DNA from: Domibacillus antri
Lineage (GTDB): Bacteria; Bacillota; Bacilli; Bacillales; Domibacillaceae
Reading direction: 5' to 3'
Assembly: GCF_001936625.1 (NCBI RefSeq)
Contig: NZ_MSDU01000003.1
Span: 310,001 to 374,000 of the forward strand
DNA length: 64,000 nt
Shown here: piece after piece, positions 24,580 to 33,610 of the stretch
Layout: each line of letters starts with the position of its first letter
Numbering within the stretch: the stretch's first letter is position 1
The notes under the pieces: model-generated
Told to the model about the DNA's origin: nothing
The model's database searches: none
Seen by the model: the letters and a program-made list of their open reading frames with translations, nothing else
Program-made: the position numbers and the translations under genes

Positions 24580-25116
24580 TCAATTTCGCAGTTGTCCCCA
24601 TAATTCGACAACCGCCCATTTATATTCGGTCTCTTTTTCCCGTTCTTGCTCTTCCGGAAAACAAAGTGCAGGGTACAGTACACACCACCAATTAGCGCCA
24701 TTCCCCTCACCGATTGTGACGACAAGCGACTCATATATACCCGGCGGATATAAGAAGCGGCCATATTGCTTGGCCGGAAACTCTTCCTGGCCCAATGTTA
24801 TCTGAACATTGTGTTCAGTGCCCGCTGCCTCACCGGCGATTTTTTTTATCGCATCCATATTTTTTTTAATCATGAGCCGGGATTCTTCTGCCGAATCGGC
24901 TGTCTGCGCCCATTTACTGATTTCTGCTGCAATGGCAAGATGTACGTCTTCTTTTCGCTTCTGTTCGTCCACGCTATTATCATGCGCAACCACACGGATG
25001 CGGATCGAATCATCCGGAATACCGCCGGCTGTCTCGTCTGCCGGAGCAAAATACATCATAAAAGAAGCAGCTGCCGAAAGTCCATATAAATATAGAATCA
25101 TTGTCATTGTTTTCAT
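24580..25116 (-). CDS. spoIIR: Stage II sporulation protein R, SpoIIR
   Basis: SpoIIR is secreted from the forespore and triggers SpoIIGA to process pro-sigma-E in the mother cell, the first intercellular signal of sporulation. The 178-residue protein has an N-terminal signal-like segment (about residues 4-24), the conserved SIRIRVVAHDNSVDEQKRKE block, a Lys-rich helical middle, and LVVTIGEGNGANWWCVLYPA. It is shorter than the roughly 220-residue B. subtilis protein, lacking part of the tail, but the conserved core is intact. A near-perfect sigma-F promoter overlaps the prmC stop. Confidence 0.9.
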   Translation of the reverse strand: MKTMTMILYLYGLSAAASFMMYFAPADETAGGIPDDSIRIRVVAHDNSVDEQKRKEDVHLAIAAEISKWAQTADSAEESRLMIKKNMDAIKKIAGEAAGTEHNVQITLGQEEFPAKQYGRFLYPPGIYESLVVTIGEGNGANWWCVLYPALCFPEEQEREKETEYKWAVVELWGQLRN

Positions 25117-25135
25117 TAAAAATCCCTCCCGGCTT

Positions 25136-25165
25136 CAGTATCGCCGGGGCGGATTCCTTTTATAC
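25136..25165 (-). promoter_or_regulatory. Candidate sigma-F promoter of spoIIR
   Basis: Minus strand: GTATA, 15-nt spacer, GGCGATACTG, which fits GGNNANANTN completely. The -35 overlaps the prmC stop codon. The predicted start leaves a leader of only about 14 nt that still holds GAGGG. Sigma-F control of spoIIR is established in B. subtilis. Confidence 0.75.
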
Positions 25166-26008
25166 GTGCAAAAATACCATTCTATCTTTTCCGTTAATAT
25201 CATCTATAATTTGGACCTTTCCATCAGGAAATGCCTTTTGAAAAAGAGCGGCGACAGCTTCTGTCTGGCCCGCACCTGTTTCTACACCGGCGACTCCGCC
25301 TTCTTGTAAAACAAACGGCAGCTGTTTGGCCATTTTCCGGTATAAATCCAGTCCATCTTCGCCGCCGAAAAGAGCCATATGCGGTTCATGATCCACCACG
25401 ACTGTGGATAACGTTTCACGCTCATCAATCGGAATGTACGGGGGATTCGATACGAGCAAATCCACTTTTATATGGCGGCTGATCAGCGGTTCAAGCAAAT
25501 CACCGTATAAAAAATGCACGTCCGCATTGAGTATTTGGGCATTCTGTCTGGCTGTTTGAAGTGCCGCTTCTGATAGGTCGACCGCATACACGGCTGCATC
25601 GGGCCGTTCATTTTTCATCGTCACCGCAATGGCGCCGCTTCCTGTCCCGATGTCCGCAATGACAGGCGACTTCATATGAGCGATTTTTTCAAGTGAATGA
25701 TACACAAGTTCTTCTGTTTCCGGACGTGGAATCAGTACATGACCGTTGACCATAAATGTCCGGCCGTAAAATTCTTCCGTACCGGTAATATGCTGAACCG
25801 GCACGCCATCCGCATGTAGGCGGACAAGACGGTCAAATTCAGCTGCCTGCTCATCCGTCAGCGTCTCATGAAGTCTGGCAAGCAGCTGCGGGCGCTCTGC
25901 CTGCAGTATATGTTTCATCATATACTCGCCAGCATTGGCATCGCGGTCATGCTTTATTAAAAACGAAGAAGCCCAATGAAGGGCTTCGTAAATTTTGTTG
26001 GCCACCAT
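25160..26008 (-). CDS. prmC: Release factor glutamine methyltransferase PrmC
   Basis: PrmC methylates the Gln of the GGQ motif in peptide release factors. The 282-residue protein has an N-terminal helical domain and a class I SAM-methyltransferase domain with the SAM loop ADIGTGSGAIAVTM and the catalytic NPPY in LLVSNPPYIP. Its ATG overlaps the prfA stop (TAATG), so it is coupled to its substrate gene, the standard prfA-prmC pair. Confidence 0.96.
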   Translation of the reverse strand: MVANKIYEALHWASSFLIKHDRDANAGEYMMKHILQAERPQLLARLHETLTDEQAAEFDRLVRLHADGVPVQHITGTEEFYGRTFMVNGHVLIPRPETEELVYHSLEKIAHMKSPVIADIGTGSGAIAVTMKNERPDAAVYAVDLSEAALQTARQNAQILNADVHFLYGDLLEPLISRHIKVDLLVSNPPYIPIDERETLSTVVVDHEPHMALFGGEDGLDLYRKMAKQLPFVLQEGGVAGVETGAGQTEAVAALFQKAFPDGKVQIIDDINGKDRMVFLHV

Positions 26009-27078
26009 TAATCCTCCAGGTTTTCAAGACGGCTTGATTGATCTTCCACGATGAGGGCATCGATGACTTCGCCGACTTTTCCTTCAAGAATTTGATCGAG
26101 CTTTTGAATCGTCAACCCGATGCGATGATCGGTTACACGGTTTTGCGGAAAATTATATGTGCGAATCCGCTCGGAACGATCGCCTGTGCCAACCGCTGAT
26201 TTGCGAACGGCATCGTATTCCGCCTGTGCTTCTTTTTGAAATTTATCGTAAATGCGGGCGCGGAGTACTTTCATTGCTTTTTCTTTATTTTTAATTTGCG
26301 ATTTTTCATCCTGGCAGGACACGACAATACCCGTCGGCACATGCGTCAGCCGGACGGCGGACATCGTCGTATTAACCGACTGCCCGCCGGGACCGCTTGA
26401 TGCAAACGTATCGACACGGATATCTTTTTCGTGCACTTCCACTTCTACTTCTTCCGTTTCCGGCAAAACGGCAACGGTTGCCGTCGATGTATGAATGCGT
26501 CCGCCTGATTCCGTTTCCGGCACGCGCTGCACACGATGGGCGCCGTTTTCATATTTCAATTTGGAATACGCACCGCGGCCGTTAATCATAAAAATGATCT
26601 CTTTGTAGCCGCCGAGTCCCGTTGCGTTCGCTTCAATCACATCAATTTTCCAGCCGTTTGCTTCTGCATAGCGCGAGTACATGCGGTACAGGTCGCCGGC
26701 AAACAGGGCAGCTTCATCTCCGCCCGCTGCCCCGCGAATTTCCATAATAACGTTTTTATCATCATTCGGATCTTTTGGGATCAATAAAATTTTCAACCGG
26801 GCTTCAAGATCAGCAAGCGTTTCTTCCAGCTCATTCAGCTCTTCTTTCACCATGTCACGCATCTCTGCATCAAGTTTATCTTCAAGCATCGCTTTTGCAT
26901 CGGCGTACTGCTCTTTCGCTTCTTTATATTCACGGTACACTTCAACCGTCTCTTGAATATCGGACTGTTCTTTCGAGTAATCGCGCAGCTTTTTCGAATC
27001 GTTGACAATATCCGGATCACTTAACAGCTCATTTAATTTTTCATAGCGGTCTTCCACCGCCTGCAGTCGGTCAAACAT
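26008..27078 (-). CDS. prfA: Peptide chain release factor 1
   Basis: RF1 reads UAA and UAG stop codons and triggers peptide release. The 356-residue protein has the GGQ motif in [12 protein letters not shown], with a coiled-coil domain 1 before it, and the [20 protein letters not shown] segment typical of RF1. The start is [15 protein letters not shown], behind GAGGTGAA; a 12-codon upstream extension is rejected. A sigma-A promoter lies just upstream. Confidence 0.97.
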   Translation of the reverse strand: MFDRLQAVEDRYEKLNELLSDPDIVNDSKKLRDYSKEQSDIQETVEVYREYKEAKEQYADAKAMLEDKLDAEMRDMVKEELNELEETLADLEARLKILLIPKDPNDDKNVIMEIRGAAGGDEAALFAGDLYRMYSRYAEANGWKIDVIEANATGLGGYKEIIFMINGRGAYSKLKYENGAHRVQRVPETESGGRIHTSTATVAVLPETEEVEVEVHEKDIRVDTFASSGPGGQSVNTTMSAVRLTHVPTGIVVSCQDEKSQIKNKEKAMKVLRARIYDKFQKEAQAEYDAVRKSAVGTGDRSERIRTYNFPQNRVTDHRIGLTIQKLDQILEGKVGEVIDALIVEDQSSRLENLED

Positions 27079-27112
27079 GCCGTTCACCTCTATCTTTTTA
27101 CATAATGGTTTC

Positions 27113-27142
27113 ATTATAGTATAGAGGGATTCACTTCGACAA
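27113..27142 (-). promoter_or_regulatory. Candidate sigma-A promoter of prfA
   Basis: Minus strand: TTGTCG, 18-nt spacer, TATAAT, about 35 nt upstream of the prfA start. It lies in the gap after the dehydrogenase cluster, where no terminator was seen. Confidence 0.65.
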
Positions 27143-27156
27143 TGCCGCTCTGCTAT

Positions 27157-28497
27157 TTATATGAGCTCCATGAACAGTTTAGCCGGGTTTTCAAGCGACG
27201 CTTTTAAGTCGTTTAATGCATGTTGAGCGGCTGCCCCGTCAATTAACCGGTGATCGTAGCTTAATGAAAGCGGCATAACCTGACCAATCACAATGTCGTT
27301 GTCTTTGACAACCGGCTGTTTTTCAATCATGCCAACACCTAAAATAGCGGTTTCCGGGTGATGAATGACCGGTGTAAACCAGCTGCCTTTCGCAGATCCA
27401 ATGTTGGAAATGGTGCATGTCCCATCCTTCATATCCGCAGCCGATAAGTTACCGGCTCGCGCTTTCTCCGTTAACTCATGCAGTTCCTCTGCGAGGCCAA
27501 TGACGGATTTTTGATCGCAGTCTTTTATGACAGGCACGAGAAGGCCGTCTTCTGTTTGAACGGCAATGCCGATGTTGTAAAAATATTTATAGACGACTTC
27601 ATCAGTTTCTTCACGAATCGAGGCGTTTAATAACCGATGTTTTTTCAAGGTTTGTACAAGCGCTTTGATAATAAACGGCAAATACGTGATGTTTCCAACA
27701 GCCGTTTCATTCCATGAATGACGTAAACGGACAAGCTCCGACACTTCTGCCTGACTGAAATGCGTAACGTGCGGGATCGTTTGCTTTGAGTGTGTCATGG
27801 CAGCGGAAATCGCTTTTCGGGTAATGGACATTTTCTCCACTTCTATCCGGCTGTCTTTTTCAGAAGAGAGAGAGATTGCCTTAGACTCGTCTGAAAGGGA
27901 GGCAGACTGCTTCAGCTTTATGTGATGGTCGATATCGTCTCCCGTTATGCGCCCATTGCCGCCCATCCCCTGTACATCATCAATGTTAACGCCTTTTGAA
28001 CGGGCGTATTTGCGCACAGAAGGCGTGGCAATGACACGGTGTTTCTGTTGTGACGTTTCTGTTTTTGTTTCGGCTGGCTGCTCTGCAAATTGCCGGACGT
28101 CCTCTTCAGTCGGCCGTCCATTCGGTCCAGTAGGTGAAACGTCAGCTAAATTTACCCCTAGCTCCTTTGCAATTTTCCGCACACGCGGAGAAGCTTTAAC
28201 AAAATTTTGCTTTGCTGTTTCTGACGTTTGGCCGGCAGATTGGGATGTGCCAGCTTCAATCTCAGCCAGCACATTCCCAACGGATGCCACATCTCCTCTG
28301 GCGATGTGGATATTTGTTAAAATACCGTCTGCCGGTGCTTCAATTTCATTGACGGCTTTGGCGGTCTGCACTTCAACAAGCACATCGCCTTGTTTCACTT
28401 CATCTCCCACTGATTTATGCCAGAACACAATGACACTTTCGTCATCGCTGTCCGATAATCGCGGGAGTGTTACCGTTGTTAAATCGGTATTGGTCAT
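27157..28497 (-). CDS. 2-oxoacid dehydrogenase E2 acyltransferase with two E3/E1-binding domains (AcoC-type)
   Basis: E2 is the core acyltransferase of a 2-oxoacid or acetoin dehydrogenase complex. Domains in order over 446 residues: one lipoyl domain (about 6-80; lipoyl-Lys in [13 protein letters not shown]), two peripheral-subunit-binding domains (about 101-138, [19 protein letters not shown]; and about 157-193, [19 protein letters not shown]), and the catalytic domain with [13 protein letters not shown] near the C-terminus. Two tandem binding domains are unusual. It follows E1-beta by 13 nt. Substrate is inferred from the AcoR-type regulator next door; a branched-chain or pyruvate-type complex is possible. 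No E3 gene is present here. Confidence 0.85.
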   Translation of the reverse strand: MTNTDLTTVTLPRLSDSDDESVIVFWHKSVGDEVKQGDVLVEVQTAKAVNEIEAPADGILTNIHIARGDVASVGNVLAEIEAGTSQSAGQTSETAKQNFVKASPRVRKIAKELGVNLADVSPTGPNGRPTEEDVRQFAEQPAETKTETSQQKHRVIATPSVRKYARSKGVNIDDVQGMGGNGRITGDDIDHHIKLKQSASLSDESKAISLSSEKDSRIEVEKMSITRKAISAAMTHSKQTIPHVTHFSQAEVSELVRLRHSWNETAVGNITYLPFIIKALVQTLKKHRLLNASIREETDEVVYKYFYNIGIAVQTEDGLLVPVIKDCDQKSVIGLAEELHELTEKARAGNLSAADMKDGTCTISNIGSAKGSWFTPVIHHPETAILGVGMIEKQPVVKDNDIVIGQVMPLSLSYDHRLIDGAAAQHALNDLKASLENPAKLFMELI

Positions 28498-28510
28498 GGC
28501 TCATATCCCC

Positions 28511-29530
28511 TTACTCGTTCATTAATTGGATGACTTCATCATAAATACGTCCGGCATTCGGGAGTACAAACTGCTCTAACTTTTTATTGTATGGAATCGG
28601 CACATCTGGAACAGCAATACGGCGGATCGGCGCTTCAAGGTCATAAAGAGCCTTTTCTGCCACACTCGCGGATACTTCAGCCGTCATTCCGTATGATAAA
28701 TAGTCTTCGTCTACCACAACAAGCCGATGGGTCTTTTTCACTGATTCAATGATCGTCTCCCGATCAAGCGGCACAAGCGAACGCAAATCAATGACTTCTG
28801 CATCGATGCCGTCTTCCTTCAGTTTCGCCGCTGCTTCAAGTACATAGTGCACCGTCATTTGCAGTCCTACGATGGTGACATCTTTTCCTTCACGCACCAC
28901 TTTTGCTTTGCCAAGCGGAACGGTGTACTCCCCTTCCGGCACCTCGCCGACAGCCGCGTCAAGCTGATCCATCCAGCCAAGTCCTTGAAGCGCTTTGTGG
29001 AACATAAAGACAACCGGATTGTCATCCCGGATCGCGGACGCCATCATTCCTTTCAAGTCATACGGTGTAGACGGCGCCGCCACCTTCATACCCGGCAAGT
29101 GCGCAAATGTCGCATACAATGTTTGTGAGTGCTGCGCAGCATCGGAATAACCGCCGCCCACTGCCGTCATCAATACCATTGGCAGCTTAACATTTCCGCC
29201 CGACATATACGGGATTTTAGCCATATGGTTGTATATTTGATCCATACAAACACCGAAAAAATCGACAAACATTAATTCAACAATCGGGCGCATTCCTTCT
29301 GCCGCCGCCCCAATGGCCGCCCCGATAAAGGCTGTTTCGGAAATAGGAGTATCCATGACGCGCTGTTCACCAAATCGGTCTATGAGCCCTTGTGTCGATC
29401 CGAAAATGCCGCCGTATTTTCCGACATCTTCCCCAAGCACAAACACATTCGGATTTCGCTCCATTTCAATCGCAATTGCTTCTGCCATTGCTTTGTTTCC
29501 TGTCAGCATCCGCTGTTTTACTGTTGTCAT
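28511..29530 (-). CDS. 2-oxoacid/acetoin dehydrogenase E1 component, beta subunit
   Basis: E1-beta forms, with E1-alpha, the thiamine-diphosphate-dependent first enzyme of the complex. The 339-residue protein has the transketolase pyrimidine-binding domain with GEDVGKYGGIFGSTQGL near the N-terminus and the C-terminal transketolase domain (DAEVIDLRSLVPLDRETI, VVVDEDYLSYGMTAEVSA). It lies between E1-alpha and E2 with 30- and 13-nt gaps. Close relatives include AcoB, PdhB and BkdAB; the sigma-54/AcoR context favours AcoB, but the substrate is not certain. Confidence 0.88.
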   Translation of the reverse strand: MTTVKQRMLTGNKAMAEAIAIEMERNPNVFVLGEDVGKYGGIFGSTQGLIDRFGEQRVMDTPISETAFIGAAIGAAAEGMRPIVELMFVDFFGVCMDQIYNHMAKIPYMSGGNVKLPMVLMTAVGGGYSDAAQHSQTLYATFAHLPGMKVAAPSTPYDLKGMMASAIRDDNPVVFMFHKALQGLGWMDQLDAAVGEVPEGEYTVPLGKAKVVREGKDVTIVGLQMTVHYVLEAAAKLKEDGIDAEVIDLRSLVPLDRETIIESVKKTHRLVVVDEDYLSYGMTAEVSASVAEKALYDLEAPIRRIAVPDVPIPYNKKLEQFVLPNAGRIYDEVIQLMNE

Positions 29531-29560
29531 CGCTCATCATTTCCTTTCATCTAATTTTGA

Positions 29561-30550
29561 TTAAATAAAGACATCTTCAAGCGCTGATTCAAGGGACGGC
29601 TCTTCACTTTCACGCGCAAATCGATAGGCATTTTCCACGTCTCGTTTCGCCCGCTTCTCCATTTCTTCAATCTCTTGTTCAGAAACAGAAAACTCATTCC
29701 GTAATGTGGTTTTCCATTTAACAATTGGATCTTTCTCTCTCAATGCCGGCACCTCATCTTTTTCACGGTACAATTCAGGATCACCTTGAAAATGTCCGAG
29801 GTAGCGATACGTTTCAATTTCAATAATGGTCGGTCCCTCTCCATTGCGCGCCCGTCTCACTGCTTCTTCAGATACGCGGTACATTTCCGCAGGATCGTTG
29901 TCTTTTACGTAGGCACCGGCGACATTTGAATAGGCGGCAGCCCGTTTATCATTCGATTCAATGGCGGTGGAAGCGGATTTCGGAACCGAAATTCCGTAAT
30001 CATTATTTTCTACAACAATAATGAGCGGCAGCTTCCAGAGACCCGCCATATTTAATGATTCATGAAATGCGCCTTGATTCGCAGCCCCTTCACCAATAAA
30101 CGAAACTGCGACCCAGTCTTTTTTCTTCATTTTTGCTGCTAACGCCGCGCCGACAGCATGAGGAATACCAGCGCCGACAATACCGCCGCACGAAAATTTT
30201 ACCGCTGGATCAAACAAATGCATATGGCCGCCTTTTCCTTTGCCAAGCCCCGTTACTTTTCCGAAAATTTCAGCGGCCATTTTATCGAGATTTACATTTT
30301 TAGCAATCGCGTGATGATGCGGCCGATGCGGCGATGTCACCGTATCCTCCGCTGTTAAATGAGCACAAATTCCAACAGCGGCCGGCTCCTGTCCGGTCGC
30401 TAAATGCATTTCGCCCGGGACCGGCCCGGAACCAATGTTAAATACCGGGCTTTTGCCTTCTCCGTACGCTTTCTCCATTTCGTCTTCAAAATACCGGATT
30501 TTCACCATCGTTACATACATCCATTTCGCTTGTTCAACAGGAATTGTCAT
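29561..30550 (-). CDS. 2-oxoacid/acetoin dehydrogenase E1 component, alpha subunit
   Basis: E1-alpha binds thiamine diphosphate and Mg2+. The 329-residue product has the cofactor signature beginning SFIGEGAANQGAFHESLN and ending near VVENNDYGIS, and a His-rich loop (SPHRPHHHAIAK) typical of E1-alpha active sites. The start is MTIPVEQAKWMY, with AAAGGGGG upstream. It is the promoter-proximal gene of the cluster: a perfect sigma-54 promoter lies about 45 nt upstream. Overall similarity is to AcoA- and PdhA-type proteins. Confidence 0.88.
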   Translation of the reverse strand: MTIPVEQAKWMYVTMVKIRYFEDEMEKAYGEGKSPVFNIGSGPVPGEMHLATGQEPAAVGICAHLTAEDTVTSPHRPHHHAIAKNVNLDKMAAEIFGKVTGLGKGKGGHMHLFDPAVKFSCGGIVGAGIPHAVGAALAAKMKKKDWVAVSFIGEGAANQGAFHESLNMAGLWKLPLIIVVENNDYGISVPKSASTAIESNDKRAAAYSNVAGAYVKDNDPAEMYRVSEEAVRRARNGEGPTIIEIETYRYLGHFQGDPELYREKDEVPALREKDPIVKWKTTLRNEFSVSEQEIEEMEKRAKRDVENAYRFARESEEPSLESALEDVFI

Positions 30551-30592
30551 GATAGAGCCCCCTTTAACCATTATTGGATTCACCCTCTTACT

Positions 30593-30608
30593 TGCAAATA
30601 CCGTGCCA
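30593..30608 (-). promoter_or_regulatory. Sigma-54 (-24/-12) promoter of the dehydrogenase cluster
   Basis: Minus strand TGGCACGGTATTTGCA matches the consensus TGGCAC-N5-TTGCW at every fixed position. It lies between the regulator and E1-alpha genes and points into E1-alpha. Confidence 0.9.
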
Positions 30609-30640
30609 GCGTGAAAGATACGGATAAATCACCACCATTT

Positions 30641-30654
30641 TGTATGCGCTTACA
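30641..30654. promoter_or_regulatory. Possible CcpA (cre) site
   Basis: TGTATGCGCTTACA (minus TGTAAGCGCATACA) differs from TGWNANCGNTNWCA by one base. It lies about 35 bp upstream of the -24 element. Catabolite control of acetoin genes is known in B. subtilis; this site is a candidate only. Confidence 0.45.
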
Positions 30655-30676
30655 AAAATAGTTTGTTTCACATAAA

Positions 30677-30721
30677 AACTGTCCCATTTTGCAACAAAAA
30701 TTGCTTCAAAACAGGACAGTT
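30677..30721. promoter_or_regulatory. Inverted repeat, candidate activator-binding site (UAS)
   Basis: Arms AACTGTCCCATTTTG (30677-30691) and CAAAACAGGACAGTT (30707-30721) pair at 13 of 15 positions, centred about 90 bp upstream of the sigma-54 promoter. That is the usual range for a sigma-54 enhancer and fits the adjacent AcoR-type activator. Confidence 0.6.
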
Positions 30722-30738
30722 GTACGATAAAGGGACAC

Positions 30739-32679
30739 TTATTTTAAATGAAACCGCTCCATTTGCCGGTAAAGCGTACTTCTTGATATACCGAGGCTTT
30801 TGGCAGCACGGCTGTAGTTATTTTCATGAAGCGATAGAGCATGCAGAAGCGCCTGCTTTTTCCATTCTTCTTTTGTCATGATGGTTTTGGATGGTTTTAA
30901 AGGTGCAGCTGTATATTGATGAAAAAGTTCATCCGGCAGTGTACTCATATCAAGGATGGTACCGGTTGTTTTATGAATAGAGCGCTCCAGTATGTTTTGC
31001 AGTTCACGGACATTGCCCGGCCATTCATACCTGCAAAGCATTTCATTAACCGCCGGCGAGATGCTGTCAATTTGCTTGCCGATCCGCCGGCTGCATTCGC
31101 CGGCAAAATAGCGGGCAAGCAGCGGAATATCTTCTTTTCGTTCACGGAGCGGCGGAATCCGGATCGGAATCACGTTCAGCCGGTAAAATAAATCTTCGCG
31201 AAACGTTTCATTCCGCACTTCCTCTTCCAGCTTTTTATTCGTTGCCGCAATGATCCGGACGTTCACCGGCAGCACCCGGTGTCCGCCGATTCGGGTCACT
31301 TCTTTTGTTTGCAGAACACGCAATAGCACCACCTGCATTTCGAGCGACATTTCCCCGATTTCATCAAGGAAAATCGTGCCGCCGTCCGCTAATTCAAACT
31401 TCCCCGGACTGCCGCCTTTTCGTGCGCCTGTAAATGCCCCTTCTTCATAGCCAAACAACTCACTGCCGAGCAAGTCGCGGGGGATGGCTCCGCAATTAAT
31501 CGCGATAAACGGTTTATGACGCCGTTCGCCCGCATTATGAATCGCCTGGGCAAACACATCTTTTCCTGTTCCGCTCTCTCCAAGCAGAAGTACATTCGCA
31601 TCAGTCATCGCGGCTTGTTTCGCTTCTTGAATTTGCGTCATAAAAGCGGGAGAGCGCCCGATTATTCCCTGAAAGGTTATTTTCGCCTGGCTGCCCGTCA
31701 TTGCATTCACAAACTGCCGCACCTGCTGTATTTCTTTAAATTGAATGAGCCAGCCAATACTGCCGGCAATCGGATGCATCCCGAGAAGAACATGCTTCCT
31801 TTCTTCCCGTCCATTTATATGCAGGCGAATCTCTTTATCTCCCTCCCGCGCACGCCCTCCCAGCACGTCATGAAAAATACGGTTTTTAAAGATAGAAATC
31901 ACCATTTTCCCCGTCATCTCTTCTTCATTCATTCCCGCAATTTTCTGAAGGGCTCCATTTGTTTTGACGATGCGCCCGTTTTGATCCATGATAAGCAGTC
32001 CATCTGTCAGTGTATTGGTTGTCGCCTCTAAATATCGTTTCATCCTTTCGTTTTTTTCGGATTTTTCCAGTAACTGAAGGTGTGTTTCAATTGCCTTCAC
32101 TGCTGACACAACCATTCCAAGTGTATGCGGATTTACTTTATCAAACGGACCGGACATATTGAGCACGCCAATAATCTCTCCATTTTTTCCGCGAATAGGG
32201 GCTGCTGAGCACGTCCACGCATGACAGGCTGCACAATAATGTTCATGCGCATATACTTGAAGCGGCTGCCCTTCGACAATCGCTGTTCCAATCGCATTGG
32301 TCCCAAGTTCACGCTCATTCCAGACCGCTCCCTCTACAAATGACATTTTTTCCGCTTCCCGAATCGTTTCTTCATCTCCAATTACTTTTAACAACATCCC
32401 CGTTTCATCGCACAAAATGACCAGAAATCCAGAACCTTCCACAATAGCATAAAGACTTTCCATAAGCGGCAGCGACACTTCAATAAGCAGCGATTTTTCC
32501 TTCAAGGCTTTTTTCAATTGCTCTTTCGCGACCGATCCGCCGCGGCGAAAAGCATTTACGCCATTTTTTTTTGAACGGATCCATGACGTTTGAATAAAAG
32601 GGGCCAGCCGTCTGTCCATTTCACCCTCTCCGATAAAGCGCTTCCATATTTCATAAAGCTGCTGCTTGTCTTTTTGCAC
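30739..32679 (-). CDS. acoR: Sigma-54-dependent transcriptional activator, AcoR-type
   Basis: This 646-residue enhancer-binding protein has a GAF-type sensor (about 60-200; includes the Cys-rich HYCAACHAWTCSAAP), a PAS domain (about 220-310), a sigma-54 AAA+ ATPase (about 335-560; P-loop GESGTGKDVFAQ and the sigma-54 contact GAFTGA), and a C-terminal Fis-like helix-turn-helix (NNYSRAAKSLGISRSTLYRQ). No receiver domain is present, so it should sense a small molecule directly; acetoin is inferred from AcoR. The start is GTG, 8 nt after AAAGGAG. It lies directly upstream of, and in line with, the dehydrogenase operon. Confidence 0.9.
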   Translation of the reverse strand: MQKDKQQLYEIWKRFIGEGEMDRRLAPFIQTSWIRSKKNGVNAFRRGGSVAKEQLKKALKEKSLLIEVSLPLMESLYAIVEGSGFLVILCDETGMLLKVIGDEETIREAEKMSFVEGAVWNERELGTNAIGTAIVEGQPLQVYAHEHYCAACHAWTCSAAPIRGKNGEIIGVLNMSGPFDKVNPHTLGMVVSAVKAIETHLQLLEKSEKNERMKRYLEATTNTLTDGLLIMDQNGRIVKTNGALQKIAGMNEEEMTGKMVISIFKNRIFHDVLGGRAREGDKEIRLHINGREERKHVLLGMHPIAGSIGWLIQFKEIQQVRQFVNAMTGSQAKITFQGIIGRSPAFMTQIQEAKQAAMTDANVLLLGESGTGKDVFAQAIHNAGERRHKPFIAINCGAIPRDLLGSELFGYEEGAFTGARKGGSPGKFELADGGTIFLDEIGEMSLEMQVVLLRVLQTKEVTRIGGHRVLPVNVRIIAATNKKLEEEVRNETFREDLFYRLNVIPIRIPPLRERKEDIPLLARYFAGECSRRIGKQIDSISPAVNEMLCRYEWPGNVRELQNILERSIHKTTGTILDMSTLPDELFHQYTAAPLKPSKTIMTKEEWKKQALLHALSLHENNYSRAAKSLGISRSTLYRQMERFHLK

Positions 32680-32730
32680 TGCTCCAGCTCCTTTCTCATC
32701 GGTTTCTATTTGATTATTTCGACAAAACGC

Positions 32731-32767
32731 AAAAAAAACCTGCCGCTTCTTTAAAGCGGCGGGTTTT
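32731..32767 (-). terminator. Terminator of tdk
   Basis: Stem AACCCGCCGCTT/AAGCGGCAGGTT, one mismatch, followed by eight Ts on the minus strand; it includes the tdk stop codon. Confidence 0.9.
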
Positions 32768-33323
32768 GGTGACATTTACGGCAGACCGGATAATAGGAAT
32801 CATTGCCGCCAATTTGAATCTGCTCACCGGTGTAGACTGGTTTTCCGGCTTCATCCACACGAAGATTCATCGTTGCCTTCCGCTCACAAAACCAGCAGAT
32901 CGTTTTCATTTCCTCTACTTTATCCGCATAAATCAGCATGTACTTACTGCCTTCAAACAATTCATTTTGAAAATCATTTTTCAAGCCAAATCCCATGACC
33001 GGAATGTTCAGTTCATCGACAATTTGAGCGAGCTGCAGTACATGTTCCTTTGTTAAAAACTGCACTTCATCCACTAAAATGCAGGATGGATCCGAATGAT
33101 CACCGCGTACAGCTTCAAAGACATTTGTCTCTGTAAAAATGGGGTTTGCCTGGCGGCGCAGGCCAATTCTGCTTGAAATATAACCGACTTCATCGCGTGT
33201 ATCGAGACCGGATGTAAAAAGAAGAACCGGTTTATTTTGTTCTTCATAATTATGGGCAACTTTTAAAATTTCAATTGATTTGCCGCTGTTCATTGCGCCA
33301 TATTTAAAAAATAACTGGGCCAT
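32751..33323 (-). CDS. tdk: Thymidine kinase
   Basis: Tdk phosphorylates thymidine to dTMP for salvage. The 190-residue type II enzyme has the P-loop [14 protein letters not shown], the Walker B-like ILVDEVQFL and two zinc-binding cysteine pairs, CWFCERKA and CRKCH. The start is MAQLFFKYG behind GGGAGGACC. It lies between rpmE and the dehydrogenase regulator; in B. subtilis tdk also follows rpmE. The end overlaps a terminator. Confidence 0.96.
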   Translation of the reverse strand: MAQLFFKYGAMNSGKSIEILKVAHNYEEQNKPVLLFTSGLDTRDEVGYISSRIGLRRQANPIFTETNVFEAVRGDHSDPSCILVDEVQFLTKEHVLQLAQIVDELNIPVMGFGLKNDFQNELFEGSKYMLIYADKVEEMKTICWFCERKATMNLRVDEAGKPVYTGEQIQIGGNDSYYPVCRKCHQNPPL

Positions 33324-33350
33324 AATGGGTGGTCCTCCCTTTTTTGTACA

Positions 33351-33385
33351 AAAAAACAGGCAAGCAGTTTGCACTCCTTACCTGT
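33351..33385 (-). terminator. Terminator of rpmE
   Basis: Minus-strand stem ACAGG-AAG/CTT-CCTGT with a seven-T tail lies about 15 nt after rpmE. Confidence 0.82.
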
Positions 33386-33397
33386 CCTTGTCTATCA

Positions 33398-33610
33398 TTA
33401 TCTTGCTTGATCTTTAAGGCCATATTTTTTGTTGAAGCGATCCACACGTCCGCCTGCGTCAGCGAATTTCTGACGTCCAGTGTAGAATGGATGGCATTCA
33501 GAGCAAACCTCTACGCGAATTTCTTCTTTCACGGAACCAGTTTCGAACTCGTTGCCGCATGCACATTTAACTAGTGCTTTCTTGTAGTTAGGATGAATTC
33601 CTGCTTGCAT
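33398..33610 (-). CDS. rpmE: 50S ribosomal protein L31, zinc-binding (C+) form
   Basis: L31 bridges the two ribosomal subunits. The 70-residue protein is almost identical in pattern to B. subtilis RpmE, starting [19 protein letters not shown] and keeping both zinc-ligand pairs, CACG and CSEC. It is the Zn-containing form, as opposed to the Cys-less YtiA form made under zinc starvation. The start was chosen by GGAAGGAG; 20 upstream in-frame codons are leader. A strong promoter lies about 98 nt upstream, leaving a long leader. Confidence 0.97.
   Translation of the reverse strand: MQAGIHPNYKKALVKCACGNEFETGSVKEEIRVEVCSECHPFYTGRQKFADAGGRVDRFNKKYGLKDQAR

Noticed and set aside
24580-25116. SpoIIR as a pseudogene because of its short length
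   Set aside because: The reading frame is open, the conserved blocks are present and a strong sigma-F promoter precedes it, so a short C-terminus is more likely natural variation.
32680-32775. N-terminal extension of the AcoR-type protein by 32 codons
   Set aside because: It overlaps the tdk terminator and stop; GTG with AAAGGAG at 8 nt is preferred.
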